Assembly: GCF_002878395.1 (NCBI RefSeq)
Contig: NC_061118.1
Coordinates: 129,009,996-129,073,995, forward strand
Length of the DNA stretch: 64,000 nucleotides
From: Capsicum annuum
Lineage: Eukaryota > Streptophyta > Magnoliopsida > Solanales > Solanaceae
Direction: 5' to 3'
Below, piece by piece: positions 23,501 to 34,560 of this stretch. The notes under the pieces were generated by a model that had not been told where the DNA came from, ran no database searches, and worked only from the letters and a program-made list of their open reading frames with translations. The number at the start of each line of letters is the position of its first letter. The stretch's first letter is position 1. The position numbers were made by a program, and so were the translations under genes.

Positions 23501-25023
23501 TGATAAGTCGTCAATTTGACAACTTACTAGAATTTTTTAGCCTAAATTATCATGTTTTTTCATTGATATGTTGTTACTTTCATAATTAATGCTCATTTGT
23601 GTAGGTAAAAGTGAAATGAAAAGATGAGCAATGAAACTTGATAAAAATGAGCTAAGGAGAAGTTGAAAGAGAAGAAATGTGAGCAAAAAGAACGGAAGCT
23701 GAAATTGTAGGCCTATAAGTCGACCCTCAGTTACTGTGATCACGGCCTGTGGGTTGCGATCGCAATTTGTCAACAATTCAAGCAGAGTGTGATCACGATA
23801 TGATTACCACGATTGTAGTGTCACGATTACGGTCCAAAGATAACAATCGCGGTAACACAGAAAAGTTTCTAAGGCATTTTTGTAATATTTGGAAAATATG
23901 GAATTGGGGCTTAAATATGGGGTTTTAGTTTATTTTTCACACCAAATTTTATCTTACATATTATCTTATCGTTAGTTTAGGGTTTATCACTTAGATCTTG
24001 GAGCTTGAATTTATACTAATTTGAGGAAAGAAGTAATTAGAGAAACTCTAAAGTAAAGGATTGGAAAATCCAATTGAGGATTCGTTGGAATTTAAAGTGT
24101 GGTTTGCATTCTCTTTATTTTTCATGAATCAAATTGATGGAGATTCTTGTATATATTTATTTAATATCTTTATGAGTTACTAGCTCTTCCTCCTGGGATT
24201 ATGTTAGAATAGGGTGCATTTATGTATGGGTTGTGATTCATTTGTTTATATTCTAATGTGTTGGTGTTGGGTTCTACTGTTGCTTGAGTAAATTGATTGG
24301 GATTTATGGGTGAAAGCCCTAAATACCTAAAATAGGTTTGTGGGTGAAAACCCCAAGCTCTTGAAAGCCTAAATCATCCTTGAAAGAGGGGTTTGGGTGA
24401 ACTTTAGGAACCCTCATCATCCTTGAAAGAGGGATATGGCAACTATGGAAATAATAGATAATTATCGAGTTTAATTTGCTAATTTTCACCATCTTAGACA
24501 TAAGGGTAATATGAGGTTTACTATCCCTAGGGTACCATCATAGAAATAGGGGTGCCTAAATGAGGTATTGTGTGGCTTTAATGATACACTCATTAGGTAC
24601 TCAAAAGAGTCAATGAGTGACATCCTTAAGGTTTTGTTGATGAACTAGCCTCAAGGATTTTTAATCTAACCTACCATATCATCAACAATTAGAATTTACA
24701 TTAAATTATCGTGTTCCTATGCATAACTTGCCCCTAGAAAAGCATAGTCCCAAGATCTATTTTAATTGATTATACTCTAATTATTCTTAGTCTTGAATTA
24801 GTCATTTAGAAGCCCAAAATTAATCATTTCTTTGAAAATGTTTAAAACCCCTAATTTTTACATCTTTGTATATTAAGTTTGAATTTAGTAAGTACTTTTA
24901 TTTTAAAATTACCCATTCGCCATTCATATTTTTCCTCGTGGATTTGATCCTGACTCTTGTTAGGTTATTATATTGACAACGACCGCTTTGCATTTAAATT
25001 GACGTGTAAGTTGAGCATTATCA
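23501..25023 (+). repeat. 3' LTR of the pol-less element (complete)
   Basis: 1523 bp with matched ends TGATAA and TTATCA. Starting at 23498 (TGT...) is also possible. It contains a dyad-rich segment at about 23734-23853 with the palindrome GCGATCGC and repeated GTGATCACG/ATCGCGGTAAC motifs. It matches 15683-16971 and 18407-19514. Confidence 0.85.
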
Positions 25024-25865
25024 ATCTCGAACACTTGATCAAAGTCCTGAGGACTTGCATTTTTTGCTGGTTTACCGCTTCAGGTGCAAGTCTCATTTAC
25101 CCTTCGTGTTTATGGGGGGTATTCCACGTTCATGAAGGGTCAAGATATTGAGAAGCACATTCATAAGCCTTCTTCTTCGCATTCACGATATGGGTTATCC
25201 CTGACCTAGTCCAATTCTTTTTTCAGGATATTGCTTATTATCCACATTCGTGATGGTCCTCTTCCCTTGCCTTTATATTCTCGACCACTTGGCTGTATTT
25301 CCAAAGGGTATTATTATTATTCATTGCCTTTGCAAAGGTCAAATCCCTAGTAGTATATAATCCCATTTTCCCTAATTTTTCATTATTTTCATGCCTATTT
25401 CCACCATTTCATACCTAGGAGCTCAATAAACTTGTGGGAAATTATCTATTGGGGTTGAGGATGAGCAGAGGGTGTTGAAGTGATCATTTTCCAATAATTT
25501 CTTTGTAAGTTTCCGCCCTAAATTATCCATAAAATCTAGATTTTCTTTTGTAATTTTCCATAACTTTTGAGGATAATTTTAGCCCTAATTGAGACTCCAT
25601 TTGTGCACAACATTGAGTAAACATTCATTGTTCACCAAGGTACCTCTTGATGGATTCAATTTTGGAATTCTATTAGTAGGCCCCATAGGCCCATTATTGA
25701 CCCAATTTTGGGCCTAGAATTTTATATAGCATTATTGGTATTATTTTACTCTGACAAACTTTTAGATTATGATTTTTATAGTGCAACGACATTTCAGGAA
25801 TGTGGATCAAGTATGAGTAACTTGTGAAAGTTTCAAGTTTGTGATTCTACACTGAGGTAGGTTTC
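25024..25865 (+). repeat. Flank repeat, right copy
   Basis: Matches 16972-17815 in the same orientation from the LTR border to a breakpoint near a shared TAGGT. No coding sequence. The shared LTR/flank junction implies that the two copies arose by duplication after one insertion. Confidence 0.8.
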
Positions 25866-26268
25866 AGTCTAATTTTCTCTACAAGATTGTGTTCTGGGTT
25901 GCATGCTAGGTTAGGATTATATTATAAGATTATGATTAGTATATCTTGACTTAGCATATTTCGGGAATTTAGGGTAGAAAAATGACCTGATATTTTGGGA
26001 ATTTAGGGTAGAAAAATGACCTGAACCTTAGACTAGATTACTTGTTATGGCCTTAGGATCTTATCACCCTTAATTATTGACATGATTACCCATAGATTGA
26101 TGTTAATGATCTTTTAGCCATAAACTTATCACTTGACTTAGTATTTGGGGTGATATTTCCTTTTTAGACCCATGGAGTAGCTTTATGCCCTTATTTACCT
26201 TAGTCTTCGGGTTATAGTGTTAATATTATATTAAATTATATATTTTGGGTTTGAGTTAGTGGTTACAT
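25866..26268. other. Anonymous intergenic sequence
   Basis: No gene seen. It contains a tandem duplication of about 33 bp at 25968-26030 (twice TTTxGGGAATTTAGGG followed by TAGAAAAATGACCTGA). It ends in TTACA before the solo LTR. Confidence 0.5.
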
Positions 26269-28653
26269 AAAACACCCCAGATTTTGGACCTTAGAAAATT
26301 TTCTAAAATTTTGATCTCTGGACCGAATACGACTTATGGGTACGAGCCATATGATGGGGTATGGATAGTATGGTTTGGTCGTATGTTAACCAGCATTGGT
26401 TGGTAGGTTGGATTTTGGTTACTAGAATGGATACAACTTAGGGGTACGAGTCGTATTAGTGGTTATGGGTTATTTGGTTCCTTATATTAGTCTTAGATTT
26501 GGATACTTAGGTTGGATCTGAATATGAGTGGACCACCATGAGCCATAAGTCAGGGTACAAATCATACCAGGGACTTGTATTGTAAACAGTGTTCAGTTCC
26601 CCATGTATTTTATTTTGCCAAGGATACGTGTCATGGATACGGATTGTATGCTGTGGTTACGAAGTTGGATGAGTCATAAACTGGATAGTGTTTGATCAAA
26701 GGGTTAAGGCTTGGATATGAGTGGTGTATACCAATCATATTGGGAGGGTACGACTCGTCAGGTCTAGTTATATCCATGTGACGTGATGTTATGCAACTTA
26801 AGTGAAGGTATTCTAGACATTTCGCTACATATTCTAATAAGGACCCACATGTTCAAAAATACCTGTAAGGTTATTTACTCTAATATTCTAATTCATTAAC
26901 ACTTAGAAACTCTTCCTAAAAAATTCAAAATTCTCTTAAGAACTATTAAGCAAGGGGGCTAGGTTTTTAATAAAGGGATCAATTTGGGGCTTGTTTTGGT
27001 GATATTTTTTGTCAACATCTTGGTTTAAGGCATATTTATCCTCCCTTATTGTTAATTTAATTAAAGGTATGGTTTATATGAATGTTTTTATGATTTTATG
27101 ATTGGATGACTTTGGCTTCCAAATATGATTTGGGGTTTTAAATGTTAATTGCTTGGTTAATTTTGGTTTTACATGTATTAATGGTGGTTTTGGATAATTG
27201 GATGTAATGGTAATAGTGTAATGGTAAATTGGTTTTGGTTATATTATGCCCTCAATATGTTTGACAAAATGCTTATAAAGATATGTTCATTGCATTGACT
27301 TCTTTTAATGGAACTCTTGCATTTTTTAAACTTGGTAAAGAAATTATGCATGGTTTAAATAGTTTGAAAAGGCTAAAGGATAATTGGTTATGCCTGTGTG
27401 GAATATGAAAGTCTCCCAAGTGGTTTAATATGGTAAATGGAAGGGAACTTGATAGTCCCCTTACACTTATAAATGGTTAGTTATGGATAATACTGGAAAG
27501 TAAGGGCTGGTATGGTGATACCAATATTAATGGCCAAGGTTAATAAATGGGTAATTGTTTGGTTATTTTGAAATTTTTTGTAATTGGAAAATAATGGTAG
27601 GATATGCAGTAAAGCCATGAAAGGTGGAGGTCTCGAGGGGACCCAAGCTGGAAACTCATATTTACCGATATGAGGTTGGTCTTGGTGACTGTGTGCATGA
27701 TGTCACACTTTATTTGGTGGATGTACTAGTCATCCCATGAGATAATTACCTAGTAGTGTGGCTACGTGCACTGGGGCCCTTTTAGTAAAGGAAGTTGAAC
27801 CCATATAGCCCATAGGTGGTTTAGGACAACAAAGCTACGCAGCCTAGGTAAAGGTTTTAAAGGCATGCTAAACCCAATTCCTTTTTCCCAAAATGGTTAT
27901 ATATATACACATATATGTATGGTTGTATGAATCATGGATGGTTTTACTTGGCTTTATAAATGGCATTATTTTATCCTTATCCTAAGATCATGCTAGCGAT
28001 TACTTGCTAACCACGTCTACTGGTTACTGTATACCTATGCTATGTAGGAACTGATTGTTCTAATTATCCTATATAGTAATTGACTCGGGCACAATATTTG
28101 GCCTAAAGTGGTAAGGTTCCATCCTTTCAGAAGGCTCCATTTTATGTTATGGATATTTTTAGACATTTTGACTTTATTCTGGATATTGATTTTGGCTATA
28201 GTTGGGGACATGACCCAATTGGATTATATTAATCCTTCGGATAGAGGATTTATGGTACTTCTATAGGTTGGAATAGACGGGATTGACATTGGAATAGTTT
28301 GGGAGGCTGGCATCATCGGACATAATTTCTCACTTTTCCATCATAATTCATTGTTGGATTAATTATATTATGATTTGGAACGTCGTTAGTTATGTCCTAG
28401 TTTATTGCCTTATTTGGTGTGTTATTGTATGGTTGGATTATTGGTATGGGATGGTTGGACTCGGTTGGGTTGGTCATAATTGTGATCTATTCTAGGATTT
28501 TTGTGTGAGCTATTACACTATTATATTTTATACTGAAAATTCAGCCAACTCAGAGGAGGCAGCTGGAGTTTAGGTTGGGTAATGGGGGTTGTCTCCGATC
28601 CTAGTTGGACTTGGGACACTCATTACGCAAAGGCCCTAGGGCAGATCATGTCA
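26269..28653 (+). repeat. Solo LTR of a Gypsy element (family 3 type)
   Basis: About 2385 bp. It starts (T)AAAACACCCCAGATTTTGGACC and ends GCAGATCATGTCA. The middle (27600-27850) and the end (28570-28653) match the LTRs of elements F and D, for example the ACGTGCACTGGGGCCCTTTTAGTA and CATATAGCCCATAGG blocks. No primer site follows and no internal region adjoins. Flanking TTACA (26264-26268) and TTAAA (28654-28658) differ by one base and look like a worn target-site duplication. The first 500 bp hold repeated TACGACT/TACGAGTCGTA dyads. Confidence 0.75.
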
Positions 28654-29736
28654 TTAAAATGCAAGTTGGACACTAGGTTAGTATTCTCTTGCTTATAAGG
28701 ATGTGGTTGTGACTTATAGATGTTTATAGGTGTATTTATTGGATACTGATGATGGCATGCAAACTTTATGCATATTATAACCTACTTTGTGGTACGATTC
28801 CAACCGAACTCTTGATTTTACTACTGTTTTCTCAAATGGGATTTATTCTTATTTTTCAATTTAAAAACTGAATTTCTTCTATAATGAAAATCGTACCATC
28901 TTATTTAATGTATTATGAAGTTTGTGAATAAATGTGATATTTTTAAAACTAGACCGATACTAATTTCGATCCATTATTAATCCACTCTTTTACCACTACT
29001 ATTTACATTGGTCGTGAGAGATTCTAACCCTTTTAATGCTATTAGGCTAATTTAGTCCCCAATTGGATATTGGGCAATGGATTTATAGATTTACACTCTT
29101 TTAGTCATGGTTCAAGTAGGATATAGATATATATATATATATAACTGATACTGGACAAACTAGATTGATTATGTTAGTTATTAAAAGTCCCAGTTCAGGT
29201 CTTGACAGTGTATATGGATATCCCAAGTCCTCTATGGGCTTCTTCGTGAGCCACTGTGCCGGAGAAAAATGGTCACCATAGGTCTTGCCTTTGCAAGCCA
29301 CTGAGCTGGAGAAAGTGTATACTCTTGGTACATTTGGCATTTGACTCAAACATTGGTTAGTATCGATTTATAAGCACTTATTCATTCATATGCATTGCCT
29401 ATCACTAGCATAATTACTTAGTGCTTATATCTATCAGCCTTATGTGGATTGTATAGGTATGGGCTATGATTGTTGTTTTCTAGGTGCTTTCTTGTATCTT
29501 CTATGCTTATGACGCCTGGTTAGGTTATTGTTTGTCTAGACTAGTCGGTTACTTTATTATTAATTATTATGGTTAGTTTTGGGGCTGGATGATAATAGAC
29601 TGGTACCTAAGCTTATTGTTATAGTTTCTTATCTCTTTACTCTATTATTGGTTAGTTGTATTATGGATAGGTTACCTCTTAATTAGTCACACTTATTTTA
29701 GAGGCCTAATTATACTAGAGGAAATGTAGTGGTTGT
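28654..29736. other. Anonymous intergenic sequence
   Basis: No gene or recognised element. It contains an AT microsatellite at about 29127-29142 and two copies of AGCCACTGxGCxGGAGAAA 47 bp apart (29249 and 29296). It is low in coding potential on both strands. Confidence 0.5.
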
Positions 29737-29880
29737 GACATAGTGCATAGAGGAGATGTGATGGTTGTGAAGACTACATTAGAAAATAACCTGGCAGACC
29801 CCTTCACAAAAGATTTGCCATGAAATCCTTTTGATAGACATATAGAAGGATTGAGTATTAGAGTTGTGGGTGCATTGTTA
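29737..29880 (+). pseudogene. Ty1/copia RNase H C-terminal fragment
   Basis: In one frame the plus strand reads IVHRGDVMVVKTTLENNLA and then DPFTKDLP, a stop, and NPFDRHIEGLSIRVVG. The RGDV...NxADPFTK signature is the end of the Copia polyprotein, where Copia has RNase H last. Everything upstream of about 29737 is missing. The fragment runs directly into the copia polypurine tract. Confidence 0.85.
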
Positions 29881-29887
29881 TGAGTCT

Positions 29888-29898
29888 AAGTGGGAGAT
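29888..29898 (+). other. Copia polypurine tract
   Basis: AAGTGGGAGAT immediately precedes the LTR start TGTTAGGATA, the standard arrangement in plant Copia elements. Confidence 0.85.
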
Positions 29899-31124
29899 TG
29901 TTAGGATATTCTATAAACCATCCTTTTTGATCTAGTATTATTTATTGAACACTTGTTTATTTATTTATCCAATTTAATAATTGTTATATAAAATAGTTCA
30001 TTGTCATATATGTGTTCTCAACTTATATAGTATATGATTTAGTGTATAGAGTTTGAGCTTATTCACAGAAGATCAAATCACCGGTTCTTAAGTCAAAGTT
30101 ATAGTTCAAAATCATAAATAAAATTTTAAAAACCATCAGAATAATTGTAGCATGAGATTAAAAGTAATTTATCTTGATTATGAGAAAAGTATATTTCTAT
30201 CTTCTCGTGCTAGTACATTTTGTATGTATTGAACATGACCGGGTAGATATGTATATATTATTTACCATTTTAATTTATTAAAAGGTCAGATCCTTAGATG
30301 GGTCAATATTCCTGGTAGATTGGATGATAATAATATATATTGGTGATAAGTTAATTGTTGGAATTTATTTCTAGGTATAGAGATAGATATACATCTTTTA
30401 TGAGAAGCTTATAAGTTTTTATCAGTATACCTGACCATGAATTTATGAATCCGACATATGAAATAAGTAAGCATTTCTCTAAAGGGAATAAATCATTATA
30501 TTAAATATATCCAACATTATATATAATTTATTGGTTTGTAGCTGTAATCTTATATGGGATATCAAATAAGTGTTTAATGAGGAATTTCAAAATAAAAATA
30601 GAGGTGTGCAATTATGAATTTTTAGTGGAACGATTTGTAATTATTTATAGTAGAAATAAATCAAATTAGTATTTTGAATTATTTCCATAATATGGATCCT
30701 CCGTAATGAATTTTGTGATCCTTATTATACCTATATTAAATTAGAACTCGAAATCCTAGTTTCCCGGTGAAAAGGAGAAAAGTGCCTTTTTCTTGTTCAA
30801 AGAAAAAGAGATGTATTTTTTTTACCTTTTGGACAGAGAAAAGATCTCTATAAATAGAGGTTCTTCTAACATAGAAAAACAATTCAGTTTTCTATTAATT
30901 ACTTTCCCACCCTAGTATAGAGAGAGTTCAACTGTGAATTTGGGATCACTGTAGAAGATCACAACTCAAGACAGACTTGCTTCAAGATATCTGCTCATAC
31001 TTCAAGAGGTATTCCTGGGTTAATTTTAAGCATATTTCGTGTGACATATGTTTATATTTATTGTCTATAATTTAGGTAAGTAGTATGATTCTGGTATGCT
31101 TCCACTGTATTATTTTTTACAACA
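29899..31124 (+). repeat. 3' LTR of the truncated copia element
   Basis: Starts TGTTAGGATATTC. The end is placed at ACAACA (31119-31124), following the GGTATGCTTCCACTGTATT stretch that commonly lies at the end of such LTRs. The right border is an inference, since no primer site or second LTR confirms it. It contains a good TATA box and a CT-poor leader. About 1.2 kb. Confidence 0.65.
30847..30857 (+). promoter_or_regulatory. TATA box of the copia LTR
   Basis: CTATAAATAGA in the second half of the LTR, with TATAAATA at 30849-30856. A transcript would start about 30 bp downstream near 30885. This is the clearest core promoter in the window. Confidence 0.65.
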
Positions 31125-31959
31125 AGTTCTTGTTCTTCTCTGTTAGTTCTTTTTTGGTGTTTTCAGTTGTTTTCACAATCATGCATGTGTTTTGGTCTTG
31201 TAAAAAATCAAAATTCCAAGGCTTTTTTTTCATCGAGTTATTATATATGTTGCTTGCATGTGGTAGCTAAGGCTTTAGATAATAGGAAAACATAAGAAGT
31301 TTGTTCTAATATAATGTTACGTTTTAACTACAGATATCTGCCAATAATTGAGTTGAGTAAAAAAATTGTTGTTGTAATACTATGCTGGAATGAGCCTCGT
31401 GTTATCAAGGTGATCAGTTGCTCTTTCTCTCTCTCTCTCTCTCTCTCCCCCTTTCTCTTTTAAAAAATCCCTCTTTTAAATTTCATTGTCAAATCCCTAT
31501 TAAAAGAAATTGTTGAAACAGTTAGAAGATACTTCATTCCTATGTTTGCTAATGTTTAATTAATTGAATTTTAAAAATTGCTTCAAGACTACACTTTTTA
31601 TAATAAATTTTTAAAAAGTAAGATAAACAAATAAAATGAAAATTATTATGTTGGAATAAATTCTAATCAACACCTTAAGTTTAGTTTGAGTACAATATTC
31701 ACCTCTATTGTCCAAGTCATTTCACGTATTTTACGAATGTAGGAAAGGACTTTCAATAATATAGACTACTAGATGAAATATGCCCATGCTTTTGAAATGA
31801 CATTTTTCAAACATTGTTGTACTAATAAAATCTAATACTTAGATTGAAAGTTTCACGGTTGTTCTGTTATGTTATATGATTATCCAAATAAAGGAAATAT
31901 CATCAAACCATTAAATATTAATATAATATGTCGTAGCATATATATTCATTGTAGACAGC
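31125..31959. other. Anonymous AT-rich sequence with CT microsatellite
   Basis: No gene seen. A (CT)n run lies at about 31421-31447 followed by C-rich and T-rich sequence. The short open frame at 31085-31270 is hydrophobic low-complexity sequence and is not supported. The stretch ends where the F LTR similarity begins. Confidence 0.5.
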
Positions 31960-32671
31960 TATTGCCTATGGTGACTTTAGTTTTCCCTCAGATCATGCGG
32001 CTAACACACAGGAGGGCCCTTTTAGTAGGGGGAGCTGAACCTATATAGACCATGGGTGCCTTTAGGATGGATCAAGCTACACAATTTTGGTTAAACCTTT
32101 AAACTCTTATGTTTATAACCGTTTTCCCTATTCAGACATCCTATATATGTATATACGAATAGGTGCATGTGGTGTTGACTGATTATGGACATGGCATTAT
32201 TTATCACTTTTCTGAGTTACATGCCAGTGCTTTTTCCTACTTACCATCCTAGAACGCTACATCATTTCTTGATTAAGGGTCTGAAGATTTTTCTGTTGCT
32301 TCTGCATAGTGTTAAGTGGTTAAACACATCTGTTGAGTTGCTGTGAAATGGCGATCCTCTATCCTTTGGAAGGACTTATTATTTAATTATTCTTTCCTTA
32401 TTAACTAAGGACTTTTAGATTCTTTTTGGTCATAGTCAGGGGCATGTCCTGAGTTATTTGGTATTTCTAATTTTTGAGGCTTTTGTGGACAAGTGTAGGT
32501 TGGTTATTGTTTAACTCTTGGTCTTCTTTTGTATTTTCTATTCATCTTCTTATTACTTTATAATTGGCTTTCACATTATCATGCTCTTAAGGCTAGAATA
32601 AGGGGGTGGTCTCTGGTCTATGGTGGCCTTGAGATACCCATCATGATTGGGCTCGGGGTCGGGTTATGACA
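31960..32671 (+). repeat. Truncated 5' LTR of element F
   Basis: The last 710 bp of an LTR matching the D LTRs on the other strand and the solo LTR at 26269-28653. Shared blocks are GGAGGGCCCTTTTAGTAGG, CTATATAGACCATGGGTG and the terminal TGGTCTCTGGTCTATGGTGG. It ends GGTTATGACA at 32671. The U3 part is missing. Confidence 0.75.
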
Positions 32672-32940
32672 ATACCGTTATCGCAGCATAATTTAGAGTC
32701 ATTGGGTGTCCATAAATCTATGTCAAGTAGAGTCCTTTTTATAGGTGTAGCACACCACACTTATAAGAAGGAGGCTAAAAGGCATTTAGGAATGTTTCCC
32801 TTTCTTGTGTTCTATTTTTGGGTAGTAGAGTCTAGTGTTATGAAACTCCTCTAACTCCTGGCTTTTTTGTATTTCAGATCTTTCCTCCTCAAGGATCTGA
32901 TGTTTGTAGAAATTCTGTTGGAAATTCTGTCCCGCCCGAA
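32672..32940 (+). other. Element F primer site and leader
   Basis: Just after the LTR, CGTTATCGCAGC (about 32676-32687) is a degraded match to the initiator-Met-type site TGGTATCAGAGC. The leader carries the GTGTAGCACACCACACTTATAA block that also precedes gag in D and the Tekay copies. Confidence 0.6.
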
Positions 32941-34110
32941 GACAATGTGGAGGAGACTAGCCTTGATTATGTAGTATAGACTTGATGTAGGGTCCTTGCT
33001 CTTAACCGTGCTGCCCCATATGGAGTTCCACCGGTCCCTTCAAGTCCTCTCTAAACTTCCTGTACTGGTGATACTTATGATCGTCTGCTTAATTGAGATA
33101 TCTCTAATGTAGAGTTCCATTAGTATATTTATATGCTTATTTAGTTGGTGGTATCACAATCTCATTTTTCTGACGGCATTGGTTTTGTTGTCCATTTATC
33201 TGAGGTCACTCGAGTTCCCCAGTTCAGGCGGTTGAATCCCCCAACCTTTTTAGGCTCTAAGGTTTAGGAGTATCCTCAGGGGTTTATTGATGAGATGGAG
33301 AAGATCTTTAGGGTGATGAATGCTACTGATGTAGAGGGTATCGAGTTTGTTACTTATCAGTTAAAAGACATAACTTATTTATTGTATGAGGAGTGGGAAG
33401 CTAGAGGGGTGAGGATTCTAAGTAGGTGGTATAGATTAGTTTTCAGGGGCCGTTCTTGATCACTTCTTTCCTTAGGAGTTGAGTGAAGCTAAGGATGAGA
33501 AGTTTGTCAATCTGAAGTAGGGTAAGATAAGTGTCAAGAAGTATGCTATAAAGTTTCACCAGTTTGATCATTATTCTCTAGAGTTGGTGTCTAACATAAG
33601 ATCCAAGATGAGGAAGTTTGCTTTCGAATTGTCCCATGACTTGGTATTAAAGTGTGAGGCTGACTTGTTGAACAATAATATGGATATCTCCAGACTTATA
33701 GTTTATATACAGTAGGTTAAGGATAAGAAAAAGAAGCTAACAGAGATAGGAGAGAGTCAGAAAAGGAAGTTTAGGTGTTCAAAATAGGGTGGGGGTTAGC
33801 AGAATAGTAGGAAAGATGGTAGACAATGGACCAAGAAGAACAACTGGGGCAATTCTTATTTGTCTGCTAGTGCTCCCTATCCTAAGCCTGTGGGTGATCA
33901 ATTTTTTCATTATAGAAATGGTCCTAAGGCACAGGGTTCCCAGTCTCACGCTAATAGAGCTCAGTCAACCCCACCTTATCCTCCTTATCATTTTTGTGGG
34001 CAACTTCATCGTGGATATTATGAAGAGGGGAGAAATTAGTGTTATAACTATTGTCAGCTTAGTCATATGCAGCGAGATTGTCCTTCAACCAAGGTTGCCT
34101 CTATGGCTAA
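32941..34110 (+). pseudogene. Element F gag remnant with zinc knuckles
   Basis: Gag-like sequence broken by many stops. The opening aligns with that of D: VEETSLDYVV here, MEETRPTYRVQT in D, so the original start codon has become GTG, and RVLALNRAAPYGVPPVPSS follows in another frame. The capsid part shows GFIDEMEKIFRVMNATDVEG and TYQLKDITYLLYEEWE near 33270-33400, and SKMRKF-type and LVLKCE-type pieces near 33600. The first knuckle reads FCGQLHRGYYEEG (33990-34030) and the second YCQLSHMQRDCPS (34050-34080). Confidence 0.8.
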
Positions 34111-34560
34111 TAAGGTTCTGGTCATCACATCTTCAGCTTTTACGCTAAAGGACGCTACTTTTGGTACCGATACTGGTCAAAATCATCTTTATGCACTTGC
34201 TACCCATCAAAAATTTAAGGCATGCCCATATGTTGTTAATTGTATATTACAACTCTTTTTCAGTGATGTTTATTATTTAATTGATCCGAGTTCTTCCCTA
34301 TCTTATGTGACCCCTTATGTAAGTGTGCATTTTAGTCTTGAAAATATTTCTTCCCCGTTTTTTATTTCTACTTCGATGGGGGATTCTATAGTTGCTAGAA
34401 AAATCTATAGGGGTTGTGTAGTGTCTATCTTTCATAGAGAGATATTAGTGGATTTGATAGAGCTTCATATGGTGGATTTTGATGTTTTCTTGGGGATGGA
34501 TAGGCTTTATTTGCTATGCCTCTCAGGATTGTAGGTCGCAAAAGGTTAGTTTTCACTTTC
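34111..34560 (+). pseudogene. Element F retropepsin remnant
   Basis: An open stretch from 34067 to 34534 contains the knuckle end and the whole protease region. The active-site neighbourhood reads YLIDPSSSLSYVTPYVSVHF, then FISTSMGDSIVARKIYRG and ELHMVDFDVFLGMDRLYLL. The triad is Asp-Pro-Ser-Ser instead of the usual Asp-Thr/Ser-Gly, so the catalytic Asp is kept but the Gly is lost. It is the longest intact retroelement frame in the window. Confidence 0.8.

Larger units (their letters stand above)
18407..25023 (+). mobile_element. Pol-less LTR retroelement (LARD-like)
   Basis: A plus-strand element of about 6.6 kb. It comprises a truncated 5' LTR (18407-19514), a tRNA-Asp-like primer site (19519-19536), a decayed ORF (19666-20818), about 2.7 kb of non-coding sequence, a polypurine tract (23484-23500) and a 3' LTR (23501-25023). 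No protease, reverse transcriptase, RNase H or integrase motif appears in any frame. Its termini and tRNA-Asp-like site are of the type used by plant Tat/Athila Gypsy elements, so proteins from such a partner could have mobilised it. That is an inference. The layout fits the class called large retrotransposon derivatives. Confidence 0.75.

Noticed and set aside
23537..23776. Minus-strand open frame with a Leu/Phe-rich segment
   Set aside because: Antisense to the 3' LTR of the pol-less element; not open in the other LTR copies.
31085..31270. 61-codon open frame rich in Phe, Val and Leu
   Set aside because: T-rich low-complexity sequence at the end of the copia LTR, with no domain; chance membrane-like composition.
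33789..34148. 119-codon hydrophobic open frame
   Set aside because: It overlaps the gag zinc-knuckle frame of F out of phase; the knuckle and protease frame explains the sequence.
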